A stretch of 64,000 bases of DNA from Neotamlana sargassicola (GCF_020523965.1 NZ_JAJAPX010000002.1:710006-774005); one strand, 5' to 3'. Positions 33,061 through 42,465 are shown, counted from the stretch's first letter. Program-made: numbers and translations. Notes: a model not told the origin generated them from the sequence alone.

Positions 33061-34826
33061 TGAGTAATTCTAAAGATAAATTTTTCGATTATAACCTGTT
33101 TAAACGACTGTTTGAGTTTATTAAGCCCTACAAGTTTGTGTTTTTTGGTTTAATTATAAGTGTTGTTTTACTAGCCGTTTTAAGTGCAGCAGTCCCGAAG
33201 TTAACAGAGTTAGCTATAGATGATAGCATGACTAATAAAGACAAAGAAGGCTTTGTATTTTATGTAACGCTAATGTTTGGTGCTTTAATTTTTCAAACTG
33301 TTTTTCAGTTATTGTTTATGTATTACGCCTCTTGGTTAGGGCAAAGTTTGGTTAAAGATGTTCGCGTAAATTTATTCGATCATTTACTAAGTTTTAAAAT
33401 GAAATATTACGACCAATCTTCTGTAGGTGTGCTTATTACACGTTCGGTTGCCGATATGGAACGTATTGCCGATATTTTTGGACAGGGTTTGTTCATGATA
33501 TTTAGAGATTTACTAACCATGGCGGTAGTTTTTGGTGTTATGCTTTACACCAATGTAAAGTTGTCTTTAATTGTGGTGCTTATGTTGCCTTTATTAATTT
33601 ATGCAACTCGAATTTTTCAAAAGTACATGAAAAAAGCCTTTGAAGAAGTACGCTCGGAAGTATCAAACCTTAATTCTTTTGTTCAAGAACGACTTACAGG
33701 AATGAAAATTTTGCAAGTTTTTACGCGTGAATCTATAGAATTCGAAAAGTTTAAAACCATAAACGAACGACATAAAAAAGGGTGGTTAAAAACCGTTTGG
33801 TATAATTCGTTTTTCTTTCCAATTGCCGAATTATTTGGGTCTGTAACCATAGGTTTAGTTGCGTGGTATGGCGGATTAAATATTGGGGTGACAAGCAGTG
33901 TTTCTCAAGGTGTTTTAGTGTCGTTTATCATGTTTATTCCTATGTTGTTTAGGCCGTTACGACAAATTGCCGATAAATTTAATACATTGCAAATGGGCAT
34001 GGTTGCAGCCAATAGGGTGTTTAAAGTGTTAGATACAACATCTCATATCGACGATTCCGGAACGCAGTTAGCAGAAGCTTTTAAAGGAAATATTCGATTC
34101 GATAAAGTTCGTTTTAGTTATGTTGAAGAAGAAGAAGTATTAAAAGGAATTTCTTTTAATGTAAATGCAGGTGAAACCATTGCTATTGTTGGCGCTACCG
34201 GCGCTGGTAAATCTACAATTATTAATTTATTAAATCGTTTTTACGAAATTAAAGATGGTAATATTTTAGTTGATGATGTTAATATTAAAGCCTTCACTTT
34301 ACAATCGTTACGAAATCAAATAGCAGTAGTTTTACAAGATGTGTTTTTGTTTGCAGATACCATTTTGAGTAATATTACGCTCGATCATCCAGACGTTTCT
34401 GAGGCCGATGTAATTGCAGCAGCTAAAGAAATTGGCGTTCATGAGTTTATTTCAAGTTTGCCAAACGGCTATCATTACAATGTAAAAGAACGTGGGGTGA
34501 TGTTGTCATCGGGTCAACGGCAATTAATATCCTTTTTACGTGCTTACGTTACCAACCCAAGTATTTTGGTTTTAGATGAAGCAACATCGTCTGTCGATTC
34601 GCACTCTGAACAACTTATACAAGACGCTACCGATAAAATTACCAAAGGAAGAACATCTATTGTTATTGCGCACCGTTTAGCAACTGTTAAGAAAGCAGAT
34701 AAAATTATAGTTATGGATGCAGGCGAAATTGTAGAACAAGGCACGCACGACGAATTGCTTAAAAAAGAAAATGGCTATTATAAAAACCTTTACGAAGTAC
34801 AGTTTTTACAGGAAAAAGTAGCTTAA
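33060..34826 (+). CDS. ABC exporter, fused membrane and ATPase domains (MsbA/LmrA type)
   Basis: The 588-residue half-transporter has six transmembrane helices in residues about 20-310. The ATPase carries Walker A GATGAGKST (about 378-386), Q-loop VVLQDVFLFADT, signature LSSGQRQL, Walker B ILVLDEATSSVD and the switch histidine IVIAHRLATV. It would work as a dimer exporting lipids, peptides or drugs. The substrate cannot be told from sequence. It is translationally coupled to truA by a one-base overlap. Confidence 0.9.
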   Translation: MSNSKDKFFDYNLFKRLFEFIKPYKFVFFGLIISVVLLAVLSAAVPKLTELAIDDSMTNKDKEGFVFYVTLMFGALIFQTVFQLLFMYYASWLGQSLVKDVRVNLFDHLLSFKMKYYDQSSVGVLITRSVADMERIADIFGQGLFMIFRDLLTMAVVFGVMLYTNVKLSLIVVLMLPLLIYATRIFQKYMKKAFEEVRSEVSNLNSFVQERLTGMKILQVFTRESIEFEKFKTINERHKKGWLKTVWYNSFFFPIAELFGSVTIGLVAWYGGLNIGVTSSVSQGVLVSFIMFIPMLFRPLRQIADKFNTLQMGMVAANRVFKVLDTTSHIDDSGTQLAEAFKGNIRFDKVRFSYVEEEEVLKGISFNVNAGETIAIVGATGAGKSTIINLLNRFYEIKDGNILVDDVNIKAFTLQSLRNQIAVVLQDVFLFADTILSNITLDHPDVSEADVIAAAKEIGVHEFISSLPNGYHYNVKERGVMLSSGQRQLISFLRAYVTNPSILVLDEATSSVDSHSEQLIQDATDKITKGRTSIVIAHRLATVKKADKIIVMDAGEIVEQGTHDELLKKENGYYKNLYEVQFLQEKVA

Positions 34827-35611
34827 TTTTTAGGTACAAAATCTTGCGGGCTTAATTCGCCAGTTAAAAATAATATAGCTACAGTTAATACAGAAGTGCC
34901 TATATAACCTATCATAACAATGAGTAAGAACAAGGGGATTCTCCAAAATAAAGATTTCAGGTTGTTCTCTGAGTTTTTATATGATACATAAATACAAAAT
35001 ACAATCATGAAAACAATGTAAATCATTGCTGTACTCATGTACAACTGCGGATTTATTAGTAGCGTAATTATAGCATAAATTGCAGTAATAAGGCTAAAAC
35101 TAGTAAGTGTGTAAATGGCTGAAACAACATGTTCTGCAAAATTATATTTTTTATAATTGAAGGCAACAAAACTAGCAAATGCAATAATGGGAATGTATAA
35201 AAAGTATACAAACGAGCTATATTCCATGGTTTTAGACATGATTTTCTCGGTGCCAGATGCTCCCGAACTGGTTTGGGCATAACCAATGTTACTAAAATCG
35301 ATATGCTCCCATGCAAATTTTTTCATTAAAAACATTATTAAACCCGATACCGTAAGCGAAATAGCTAGTATGCTTACAGGATTTAAATATTTTTTGCGTA
35401 ATCCAGAAATATAACCACCACAGACGTCTTGTGGTTTAATAATCATGTGCCAAAGCGTTTTAAAAAGCGTATTATCAAGATTGAAATAACGTTCAAAAAA
35501 ATCGAAGGTTAAACTTTTAGCAGTAATTCGGTTTCTTATAACTTTAGCGCCGCAATTTGGACAAAAACTATAATCGGTTCTAAGGGTGTTGTTGCAGTTT
35601 TTGCAAATCAT
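34823..35611 (-). CDS. DUF3667 zinc-ribbon membrane protein
   Basis: The 262-residue protein starts with a four-cysteine zinc ribbon (CKNC...CPNC, residues 3-21). The DUF3667 stretch LTFDFFERYFNLDNTLFKTLWHMIIKPQDV and several hydrophobic helices follow. It is a Bacteroidota family of unknown role. The 3' end overlaps the convergent ABC transporter stop by 4 bases. It is followed in the same direction by nothing close; upstream is cdaA with a 5-base gap, so it is probably the last gene of the folP-cdaA operon. Confidence 0.8.
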   Translation of the reverse strand: MICKNCNNTLRTDYSFCPNCGAKVIRNRITAKSLTFDFFERYFNLDNTLFKTLWHMIIKPQDVCGGYISGLRKKYLNPVSILAISLTVSGLIMFLMKKFAWEHIDFSNIGYAQTSSGASGTEKIMSKTMEYSSFVYFLYIPIIAFASFVAFNYKKYNFAEHVVSAIYTLTSFSLITAIYAIITLLINPQLYMSTAMIYIVFMIVFCIYVSYKNSENNLKSLFWRIPLFLLIVMIGYIGTSVLTVAILFLTGELSPQDFVPKN

Positions 35612-35616
35612 AATAA

Positions 35617-36450
35617 TTAGCTTAAATCTTTTTTAATAAGCTTTGTAAGCTCGTTGCTATCTTCGTAAACCACGAATTCTCCGTCTTTAAAATACGAAAT
35701 ATGCCCTGTTTCTTCACTTACAGCTAGCGCTAGTGCATCGGTTTTTTCGGTAACACCAATAGCAGCTCTATGCCGAAGTCCGAAACGCTGCGGAATGTGT
35801 TTTTCATTATTAACAGGTAAAATAACTCGGGTAGCTTTTACAATATTATTGCTCACAATTATAGCACCATCGTGTAGCGGACTATTTTTAAAAAATATAC
35901 TTTCAATAATGGGTTGTGTTACTTTTATGTTCATTTCGTCTCCCGAAGACGATAAAAAATCTAAATTATTGTTGCGTTCAAAAACTATTAAAGCTCCCGT
36001 TTTAGATAGACTCATTTTATTACAAGCCGAAATTATTGCATTAATATCGGTGTTAGATTCAATTTCGTCTTCAGTTTTTAAAAAGTTAAACGGCTTAAAA
36101 AATTGTTTACGTCGGTTAAGGTTTGTAGAACCTACCATTAATAAAAATTTCCTTATTTCAGGCTGAAAAACAACTATAAGCGCAATAATTCCGACTTTAA
36201 TGAAACCTCCAAAAATGCTTGTTAGCAGTTGCATGTTTAAAAACTCGGTAAGTTTCCAAACCAAGTAAATAATTATGATACCAATAAAAATATTGATGGC
36301 AACAGTGCCTTTAATGAGCTTATAAATATAATAGAGTAGTAGCGCTACTAAAATAACGTCAATTACATCAATAACGCTAAAGTTTAAAATGTCTTTAAAA
36401 ATATCCAAAGGAATGGGTTTTGGTAAATTTAATAAAAATGAAGTTATCAA
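35617..36450 (-). CDS. cdaA: Diadenylate cyclase CdaA (c-di-AMP synthase)
   Basis: The 277-residue protein has three N-terminal membrane helices (about 25-95) and a DisA_N cyclase domain. Both catalytic motifs are visible: DGA at 194-196 in LHDGAIIV and RHR at 226-228 in GLRHRAAIG. It makes c-di-AMP from two ATP at the inner membrane, a messenger for osmotic and cell-wall control. It is flanked by folP and a lipoprotein gene rather than by the cdaR/glmM genes found with Firmicutes cdaA. Its start overlaps the upstream lipoprotein gene by 4 bases. Confidence 0.92.
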   Translation of the reverse strand: MITSFLLNLPKPIPLDIFKDILNFSVIDVIDVILVALLLYYIYKLIKGTVAINIFIGIIIIYLVWKLTEFLNMQLLTSIFGGFIKVGIIALIVVFQPEIRKFLLMVGSTNLNRRKQFFKPFNFLKTEDEIESNTDINAIISACNKMSLSKTGALIVFERNNNLDFLSSSGDEMNIKVTQPIIESIFFKNSPLHDGAIIVSNNIVKATRVILPVNNEKHIPQRFGLRHRAAIGVTEKTDALALAVSEETGHISYFKDGEFVVYEDSNELTKLIKKDLS

Positions 36451-37121
36451 TTTATAAATTCTGTATTCGATATTTTAATGTGATTAAACTGTTTGTTTTT
36501 AATTAAAGATTTTATGGTTATATAATCTTGAAAAGTTAAAGACTTTGAAAACCGTAAAGAAACTTTTGATGCTTTATTGAATACATGTTTTAAGTCTGTT
36601 AGAAGTTCATTTTTATTGCTTTCTTTAATAGAAGGTTCTTTTTCGGGGCTTATGATAAATATTTTTCCGTCGTGGTTAACAAAAATAGTGTTAGCGGTTA
36701 CATTAAAATCTGGAGGGATTGTTTGTACAGTGTTTTCTTTTTTTACCTCATAATTAACTTTAGTAAATTCTATAAACCCTAAATTATTCTTGCTTATGTC
36801 GTTGCACGAAAAATAGTTTTTAGCGTTTTCGTTTTTATGGCCAGCATTCGCCTTTTTTTCTTGTAGAAATTTTATTTGTGGGATAACTTGGCGTAAGGTT
36901 AAGCGTTTATCGATATTTACTAACCAATTTGTGGTGCTAATTAGGTTTTTTCTATTTAGTAAAACACTGTCTGTTTGTGTTGGGTCGTAAAATATATATG
37001 CAGCAGAAACGTCTTTAATATTTTGAATTTCAGAATTGTTAATTTCTGGTAATTGTACCGTTTTTTTATTTCCGCAGGAAAAAAATAAAACACCACTTAA
37101 GAGCAAAATAATATATTTCAT
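36447..37121 (-). CDS. Hypothetical lipoprotein between folP and cdaA
   Basis: The 224-residue protein has a lipobox Cys at residue 16 (VLFFSCGNKK). No family is recognised with certainty. The C-terminal half (IFVNHDGKIFIISPEKEPS, KASKVSLRFSKSLTFQDYITIKSLIKN) resembles ExbD/biopolymer-type periplasmic domains only in general composition. The operon position, 5 bases after folP and overlapping cdaA by ATGA, makes co-expression near certain. A role in sensing for the membrane cyclase is speculation. Confidence 0.65.
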   Translation of the reverse strand: MKYIILLLSGVLFFSCGNKKTVQLPEINNSEIQNIKDVSAAYIFYDPTQTDSVLLNRKNLISTTNWLVNIDKRLTLRQVIPQIKFLQEKKANAGHKNENAKNYFSCNDISKNNLGFIEFTKVNYEVKKENTVQTIPPDFNVTANTIFVNHDGKIFIISPEKEPSIKESNKNELLTDLKHVFNKASKVSLRFSKSLTFQDYITIKSLIKNKQFNHIKISNTEFIN

Positions 37122-37126
37122 GACTT

Positions 37127-37957
37127 CTAACTTCTAACTTCTAACGCTTCAATTAATTTAATACATTCAACAGCTTCTTTTACATCGTGAACTCGTAAAA
37201 TTTTCGCTCCTTTTTGTAGCGCAATGGTGTTTAAAACAGACGTACCGTTTAAGGCTTCTTGAGCTGTAATGTCTAGTTTTTTATAAATCATAGATTTTCT
37301 TGAAACACCTGCGAGCAAAGGTTTATCAATCATTTTTAATAATTCTAAGTTATTTAAAAGCGTGTAATTTTGTTCTAAGGTTTTTGCAAATCCAAATCCA
37401 GGATCTATGATTATATCTTTAATTCCTAAAGCTTTTGCTGCCGCTAATCTTTCAGAAAAATAAAAAATAATATCTTTTATTAAGTTACCGTAATTGGTTT
37501 GTTGTTGCATGGTTTTTGGGGTGCCTCGCATGTGCATCATAATGTATGGCACTTTTAATTTAGCAACAGTTGGTAACATGTTTTTATCGAGGTTTCCTGC
37601 CGAAATATCATTTATAATAGAAGCGCCAGCTTCAATACTTTTTTCTGCTACACGGCTCCTAAATGTATCAATGGAAAGTATGGTTTCTGGAAAATGTTTC
37701 AGAATTAAGTCTATAATAGGAATCATTCGATGTAATTCTTCAGCCTCACTAACGTCATCTGCATTGGGTCGCGAACTGTAAGCTCCGGCATCTATAAAAG
37801 TAGCGCCAGCGTTTAACATGTGTTCTACATGATTTAAAATGTCTTTCTCGTTTTTATGTTTACCGCCATCGTAAAAAGAATCGGGTGTTAGGTTTAAAAT
37901 TCCCATAACTTTTGGCGCAGATAAATCGATGAGGTTTCCTTTGCAATTAATTGTCAT
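37127..37957 (-). CDS. folP: Dihydropteroate synthase
   Basis: The 276-residue TIM barrel condenses pABA with DHPPP in folate synthesis. It has VMGILNLTPDSFYDGGKH, FIDAGAYSSRPNADDVSEAEE, ILSIDTFRSRVAE, INDISAGN, IMMHMRGTPKTMQ, IIDPGFGFAKT and GVSRKSMI. The last residues (EALEVRS) are encoded by a short run of the 7-bp TAACTTC repeat, so the C terminus seems to have been set by repeat insertion. It is the first gene of an operon with the lipoprotein, cdaA and DUF3667 genes. Confidence 0.95.
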   Translation of the reverse strand: MTINCKGNLIDLSAPKVMGILNLTPDSFYDGGKHKNEKDILNHVEHMLNAGATFIDAGAYSSRPNADDVSEAEELHRMIPIIDLILKHFPETILSIDTFRSRVAEKSIEAGASIINDISAGNLDKNMLPTVAKLKVPYIMMHMRGTPKTMQQQTNYGNLIKDIIFYFSERLAAAKALGIKDIIIDPGFGFAKTLEQNYTLLNNLELLKMIDKPLLAGVSRKSMIYKKLDITAQEALNGTSVLNTIALQKGAKILRVHDVKEAVECIKLIEALEVRS

Positions 37958-38052
37958 ATTTTTGGTTCAGGGTTTAAAGTTTTAGGTTTTTAATTTTATT
38001 TAAAATGTATCGTTTTTCGAGTGATTTTGGAAAGGTTGATAATATTTAAAAA

Positions 38053-38080
38053 CTTTTAACTTTTAACTTTTAACTTTTAA
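38053..38080. repeat. 7-bp tandem array, unit CTTTTAA, four copies
   Basis: Four head-to-tail CTTTTAA units lie in the gap between divergent folP and the DUF1599 gene. They are related in period and sequence to the arrays in the trp operon. Confidence 0.85.
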
Positions 38081-38118
38081 GTTATTTGTTCGAAATTTAC
38101 ACAAAATTCAATTTATTT

Positions 38119-38658
38119 ATGCAAGAAACCTCAAAACAATACGATGCCGTTATAGAAACATGTAGAAGTCTCTTTATTAAAAAAATGAGCGATTATGGAA
38201 GCGCTTGGCGCATTTTGCGTTTGCCATCGCTTACCGACCAAATTTTTATAAAAGCACAACGTATACGAGGTTTGCAAGAAAACGAGGTTAGAAAGGTTGA
38301 CGAAGGTGAAGTTAGCGAATTTATAGGCATAATAAATTACTGTATTATGGCTTTAATTCAAATTGAAAAAGGAGTTGTGGAGCAGCCAGATTTAAACACC
38401 GAAGAAGCTACCAAATTGTACGAAAAACAGGTAGCCATTACTAAAAAATTAATGGAAGACAAAAACCACGACTATGGCGAAGCATGGCGCGATATGCGTG
38501 TAAGTAGTTTAACCGATTTAATTTTACAGAAATTATTAAGAGTTAAGCAAATTGAAGATAATGCGGGTAAAACATTGGTAAGCGAGGGTATAGATGCCAA
38601 TTACCAAGACATGATTAATTATTCGGTTTTTGCACTAATTCATTTAAACAAAAGTTAA
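38119..38658 (+). CDS. DUF1599 family protein (tandem-duplicated domain)
   Basis: The 179-residue protein consists of two copies of one unit: KKMSDYGSAWRILRLPSLTDQIFIKAQRI and EDKNHDYGEAWRDMRVSSLTDLILQKLLRV. Each unit ends in an INYCIMALIQ/INYSVFALIH helix. This is DUF1599, an all-helical family found beside folP in Bacteroidota and reminiscent of MazG-like pyrophosphohydrolases, without proof of activity. The frame opens at TTG 38086, but I chose ATG at 38119 (MQETSKQYDAVIE) as the family start. Confidence 0.8.
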   Translation: MQETSKQYDAVIETCRSLFIKKMSDYGSAWRILRLPSLTDQIFIKAQRIRGLQENEVRKVDEGEVSEFIGIINYCIMALIQIEKGVVEQPDLNTEEATKLYEKQVAITKKLMEDKNHDYGEAWRDMRVSSLTDLILQKLLRVKQIEDNAGKTLVSEGIDANYQDMINYSVFALIHLNKS

Positions 38659-38709
38659 AATTTTCTGCTGTACAGCGGAAATTTTTACATTGAAACTCAA
38701 AATCTCATA

Positions 38710-40020
38710 ATGAAGATATTAGTTAGTATTTCCAGAATATTTGTTGGTGTTTTATTCATCATATCCGGATTAATAAAGCTTAACGACCCGCTTGGGTTTT
38801 CATATAAATTACAAGAATATTTTAGTCCAGATGTACTTAATTTACCGTTTTTAGAACCTTATGCATTAATGATTTCGGTTGTTGTTGTGGTTTTTGAGGT
38901 GGTTTTGGGCGTATTTTTATTAATAGGATATAAGCCTAAATTTACCGTTTGGAGTTTGTTGTTAATGATTGTGTTTTTTACATTCTTAACCTTTTACTCG
39001 GCTTATTTCGATAAAGTTAAAGATTGCGGTTGTTTTGGTGATGCCTTAAAACTTACGCCATGGGAAAGTTTTACAAAAGATTTGGTGCTGCTAATATTAA
39101 TCTTGATTTTATTTGTTGGGAAAAAATATATCAATCCAATTTTTGGTAGACTAACGTTAACCATACTGGCGTTATTAAGTTTTATTTTATCACTTTGGTT
39201 TGGTTACCATGTTTTAATGCATTTGCCAGCAAAAGATTTTAGAGCCTATAAAATTGGAGCGAATATTAGTGAAGGTATGAGTATTCCAGATGATGCTCCT
39301 AAAGCCGAAACCGAATATTACTGGAAATTTAAAGTTGATGGCGAAGAACAAATAATTACCACAATGGGTGCTTACCCTTCGGTTGAAGGTGAGTTTATTG
39401 GTGTTGAAACTAAAGTGATAAAAGAAGGTTATCAACCAACAATTTACGATTTTTCAATTGAAACTGAAGATGAAGATGTTACATCAAAATTTCTTTCAGA
39501 AGAAAATTTAATTGTAGTTATTTCATATAGCTTAGAAAAGATAGAACGACAGGGTGCTTTAAAACTTAAAGCATTACAAGATGCCGCAGAAAAAAATGGG
39601 TATCAAATAATAGGTTTAACCGCATCTGGCGAGGCTACAAAACAACACATTAAAAAATTATATAATATTAGTTTTAACTGGTATTTGTGCGACGAAAAAG
39701 CATTGAAAACAGTGGTTCGTGCTAATCCGGGAGTTATTGAGCTCGATTCAGGAACCGTAAAACAAAAAGTGCATTGGAACGATATTGAAAGCTTAAATTT
39801 ACCTTTAGTAGAAACTAAACCAAAAGATTTTTTACTAAAAGAAAGTGTCGGTTATTTTTTAGATGCGCAATTATCTAGCAAAGAGGTTGTCGAGGCTATC
39901 GATCCAGCAGAAATAAAAAGCGTAAATGTTATAAAGGATCCCGAAACAATTAAAGCTCATAATATCGAGAATAATACAAATTTTACCGGTTTAGTTGTAG
40001 TTACCTTAAAGTCGAATTAA
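38710..40020 (+). CDS. BT_3928-like DoxX/MauE-type membrane protein with thioredoxin-like C-terminal domain
   Basis: The 436-residue protein has an N-terminal DoxX/MauE-like four-helix membrane domain (ISRIFVGVLFIISGLIKLNDPLGFSYKLQEYF, with a CGCFG motif after the third helix). A fifth helix follows, then a soluble domain of about 270 residues. Its C-terminal part looks thioredoxin-like (LIVVISYSLEKIERQGALKLKALQDAAEKNGYQIIGLTAS, FNWYLCDEKALKTVVRANPGVIEL) but lacks a CxxC. These proteins are linked to redox or quinone chemistry in Bacteroidota; the role is unknown. Confidence 0.75.
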   Translation: MKILVSISRIFVGVLFIISGLIKLNDPLGFSYKLQEYFSPDVLNLPFLEPYALMISVVVVVFEVVLGVFLLIGYKPKFTVWSLLLMIVFFTFLTFYSAYFDKVKDCGCFGDALKLTPWESFTKDLVLLILILILFVGKKYINPIFGRLTLTILALLSFILSLWFGYHVLMHLPAKDFRAYKIGANISEGMSIPDDAPKAETEYYWKFKVDGEEQIITTMGAYPSVEGEFIGVETKVIKEGYQPTIYDFSIETEDEDVTSKFLSEENLIVVISYSLEKIERQGALKLKALQDAAEKNGYQIIGLTASGEATKQHIKKLYNISFNWYLCDEKALKTVVRANPGVIELDSGTVKQKVHWNDIESLNLPLVETKPKDFLLKESVGYFLDAQLSSKEVVEAIDPAEIKSVNVIKDPETIKAHNIENNTNFTGLVVVTLKSN

Positions 40021-40051
40021 TTGTCTAAATTTATAAATAACAAAAAACAGT

Positions 40052-41128
40052 CTGATAAATTATTTTATAAATAAAACTTCTTATGCATTTCTCACCTTAT
40101 TTGGTGTAGTTACGGTTATATTCTTTCTGTTTAATGTATTACCTGGCGATCCGGCACAAATGATGCTTGGGCAAAATGAAGACAGCGAGCAGCTCGCTTT
40201 GGTAAAGCACAAGTATGGTTTCGATAAGCCAGTTACTACCCAGTATTTTTACTATTTAAACGATTTATCGCCTATTTCATTTCATTCCAAAGGTGAAACC
40301 GATTATACGTTTTTGCGAGAAGGAAAGTATAATGCAGCTCGGTTGTTTCCCATTGGAAATACCATGGTTGTATTAAAACTACCATATTTGCGCGAATCGT
40401 TTACAAAACAAGGTAAAAAAGTGAGCGATGTTTTAAAAGAAACCTTGCCAAATACATTCGTTTTGGCAGTGTCTGCAATAATTATTGCCATGATTTTGGG
40501 GGTGATTTTAGGTATAGTTTCTGCGCTATACAAAGACCAATGGCTCGATAAAACCATCCAAATATTTAGTACCTTGGGTATGAGTGTGCCATCGTTTTTC
40601 AGCGCCATTTTATTTGCTTGGTTATTTGGTTTTGTGCTTCATAACTATACCAATTTAGAAATGACTGGAAGTCTTTACGAACTCGACGATTTTGGCGAAG
40701 CTATGCACATAAAATGGAAAAATTTAATACTTCCGGCAGTCGTTTTAGGTATTCGGCCATTGGCAGTTGTTATTCAGCTTATGCGTAATTCGTTGTTAGA
40801 AGTATTTAATCAAGATTATATTCGTACGGCTAGAGCCAAAGGGCTTAGCGAGTTTCAAATAATAAAAAAACATGCCGTAAAAAATGCTTTAAATCCAGTG
40901 GTTACAGCAATTTCTGGTTGGTTTGCATCCATGTTAGCAGGTGCTGTTTTTGTAGAGTATATTTTCGGGTGGAATGGCCTTGGTAAAGAAATTGTAAATG
41001 CATTAAATACACTCGATTTACCAATTATAATGGGCGCCGTATTAATAATTGCTATAATGTTTGTAATTATTAATATTCTTGTCGACTTAATATATGTTTG
41101 GTTAGATCCAAAGGTGAAACTTAATTAA
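40052..41128 (+). CDS. DppB/OppB-type ABC transporter permease, non-ATG start
   Basis: The permease has about six membrane helices and the binding-protein-dependent EAA-type loop (NQDYIRTARAKGLSEFQIIKKHAVKNALNPVVTAISGW). The frame continues upstream of the first ATG (40160) through SYAFLTLFGVVTVIFFLFNVLPGDPAQ. That is the conserved first helix plus PGDP motif of this family, so the ATG-only reading is truncated. The only candidates before the upstream stop (40034) are CTG at 40052 (giving MINYFINKTSYAF) and ATA codons at 40037, 40055 and 40067. I chose CTG; ATA or a nearby indel remain possible. The substrate (di/oligopeptide) is inferred. No DppC, ATPase or binding protein is adjacent. Confidence 0.75.
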   Translation: MINYFINKTSYAFLTLFGVVTVIFFLFNVLPGDPAQMMLGQNEDSEQLALVKHKYGFDKPVTTQYFYYLNDLSPISFHSKGETDYTFLREGKYNAARLFPIGNTMVVLKLPYLRESFTKQGKKVSDVLKETLPNTFVLAVSAIIIAMILGVILGIVSALYKDQWLDKTIQIFSTLGMSVPSFFSAILFAWLFGFVLHNYTNLEMTGSLYELDDFGEAMHIKWKNLILPAVVLGIRPLAVVIQLMRNSLLEVFNQDYIRTARAKGLSEFQIIKKHAVKNALNPVVTAISGWFASMLAGAVFVEYIFGWNGLGKEIVNALNTLDLPIIMGAVLIIAIMFVIINILVDLIYVWLDPKVKLN

Positions 41129-41173
41129 TCTTCAAAATCCGCGAAAGCGATATCAAAATTTAATTTAATAAAA

Positions 41174-41665
41174 ATGAAAAAACTAAGTTTAGTTATTTTA
41201 ACTGTTGTAACATTTTTAAGCTGTAACAAGCAGGAACCGGTACAATTTTCTCAAGAAGCTTTAAACGATACTTTTGTAACATTAACAGAGCAAGAAGTAA
41301 CACTTCAATCTATTTTAAATAAGCACAAAGGAAAAACAATAGTTATCGATATTTGGGCATCTTGGTGTAGCGATTGCATAAAAAATATGCCTAAAGTAAA
41401 AAACTTACAAGCTCAGTTTCCAGATTTGGAATACGTGTTTTTATCTTTAGATAGAAGTCTCGATTCATGGAAACATGGCATAAATAAATATCAAGTTACC
41501 GGCGACCATTATTATTTACCAAATGCAAAAGATTGTGCTTTTGCAGATTTTGTAAATATAAGCTGGATTCCTAGATATATGGTAATAAATAAAGCTAGCG
41601 AAATCGTTGTATTTAATGTTATTGAAGCTGACGACGAAAAGTTGCTAGAAGCTATTAAAAATTAA
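41174..41665 (+). CDS. TlpA-type thioredoxin lipoprotein
   Basis: The 163-residue protein has a lipobox Cys at residue 17 (TFLSCNKQ) and a thioredoxin fold with a WCSDC active site (C65, C68) in IVIDIWASWCSDCIKNMPKV. The cis-proline region is SWIPRYMVIN. It is likely a periplasmic thiol-disulfide oxidoreductase. It resembles the protein at 29566 in layout but with a different redox pair (SD rather than AP), so the reduction potential should differ. It is 38 bp before tpiA. Confidence 0.83.
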   Translation: MKKLSLVILTVVTFLSCNKQEPVQFSQEALNDTFVTLTEQEVTLQSILNKHKGKTIVIDIWASWCSDCIKNMPKVKNLQAQFPDLEYVFLSLDRSLDSWKHGINKYQVTGDHYYLPNAKDCAFADFVNISWIPRYMVINKASEIVVFNVIEADDEKLLEAIKN

Positions 41666-41703
41666 GTATTTTAGCGTAGCATTATTATAAAAATCTAAAC
41701 ATC

Positions 41704-42453
41704 ATGAGAAAAAATATAGTAGCTGGAAACTGGAAAATGAATAACGATTTAGCACAAACGCAAACGTTAATTACAGCATTAAAAGCGCAAGAGAAAACCT
41801 CGAATGCAGAGGTAATGGTAGCGCCAACATTTACAAATCTTTACAGCGCTTACGAAACTTTAAAAGGTACCGGCATTGAAGTTGTAGCACAAAACATGCA
41901 CTTTGCAGAAAATGGTGCATACACAGGCGAAATTAGTGCAGCAATGTTAAAAAGCATTGGTATAAAAACAGTAATATTAGGACACAGCGAACGTCGTGCA
42001 TACTTTAACGAAACCGACGAGCTTTTAGCCAAAAAAGTAGATGCAGCCTTAGCGAGCGATATGACTGTAATTTTTTGTTTTGGCGAAGAGTTAGCCGACA
42101 GAAAGTCTGGTAATCATGAGCAAGTAGTCGAAGATCAAATTAAAAATGCATTATTCCATTTAAAATCATGGGATTATAAAAATATTGTTTTAGCCTACGA
42201 ACCAGTTTGGGCCATTGGAACAGGCGAAACAGCAACACCAGAGCAAGCGCAAGATATGCACGCTCATATAAGAAAAACAATAGCCGATCATTATGGTTAC
42301 GATACCGCAAACGACGTCTCAATTTTATACGGCGGCAGTGTAAAACCAAACAATGCAAAAGAAATATTTGGAAAGCCAGATGTAGATGGTGGTTTAATTG
42401 GTGGTGCATCTCTAAAAGCCGAAGATTTTTTCGCCATAGTAAACGCCTTTTAA
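41704..42453 (+). CDS. tpiA: Triosephosphate isomerase
   Basis: The 249-residue TIM barrel interconverts DHAP and G3P. NWKMN carries the active-site asparagine and lysine, VILGHSERRAYF the catalytic histidine, and VLAYEPVWAIGTGETATPEQ the catalytic glutamate and loop 6. The phosphate-binding ends are SILYGGSVKP and GGLIGGASL. Length and motifs are complete. A terminator lies 140 bases downstream after an intergenic repeat. Confidence 0.97.
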   Translation: MRKNIVAGNWKMNNDLAQTQTLITALKAQEKTSNAEVMVAPTFTNLYSAYETLKGTGIEVVAQNMHFAENGAYTGEISAAMLKSIGIKTVILGHSERRAYFNETDELLAKKVDAALASDMTVIFCFGEELADRKSGNHEQVVEDQIKNALFHLKSWDYKNIVLAYEPVWAIGTGETATPEQAQDMHAHIRKTIADHYGYDTANDVSILYGGSVKPNNAKEIFGKPDVDGGLIGGASLKAEDFFAIVNAF

Positions 42454-42465
42454 AAATAAAATAAT

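Noticed and set aside
41131..41150. Hairpin-like CCGCGAAAGCG after the DppB-like gene
   Set aside because: It shares the core of the short hairpin family but lacks a full second arm, so it is at most a remnant.
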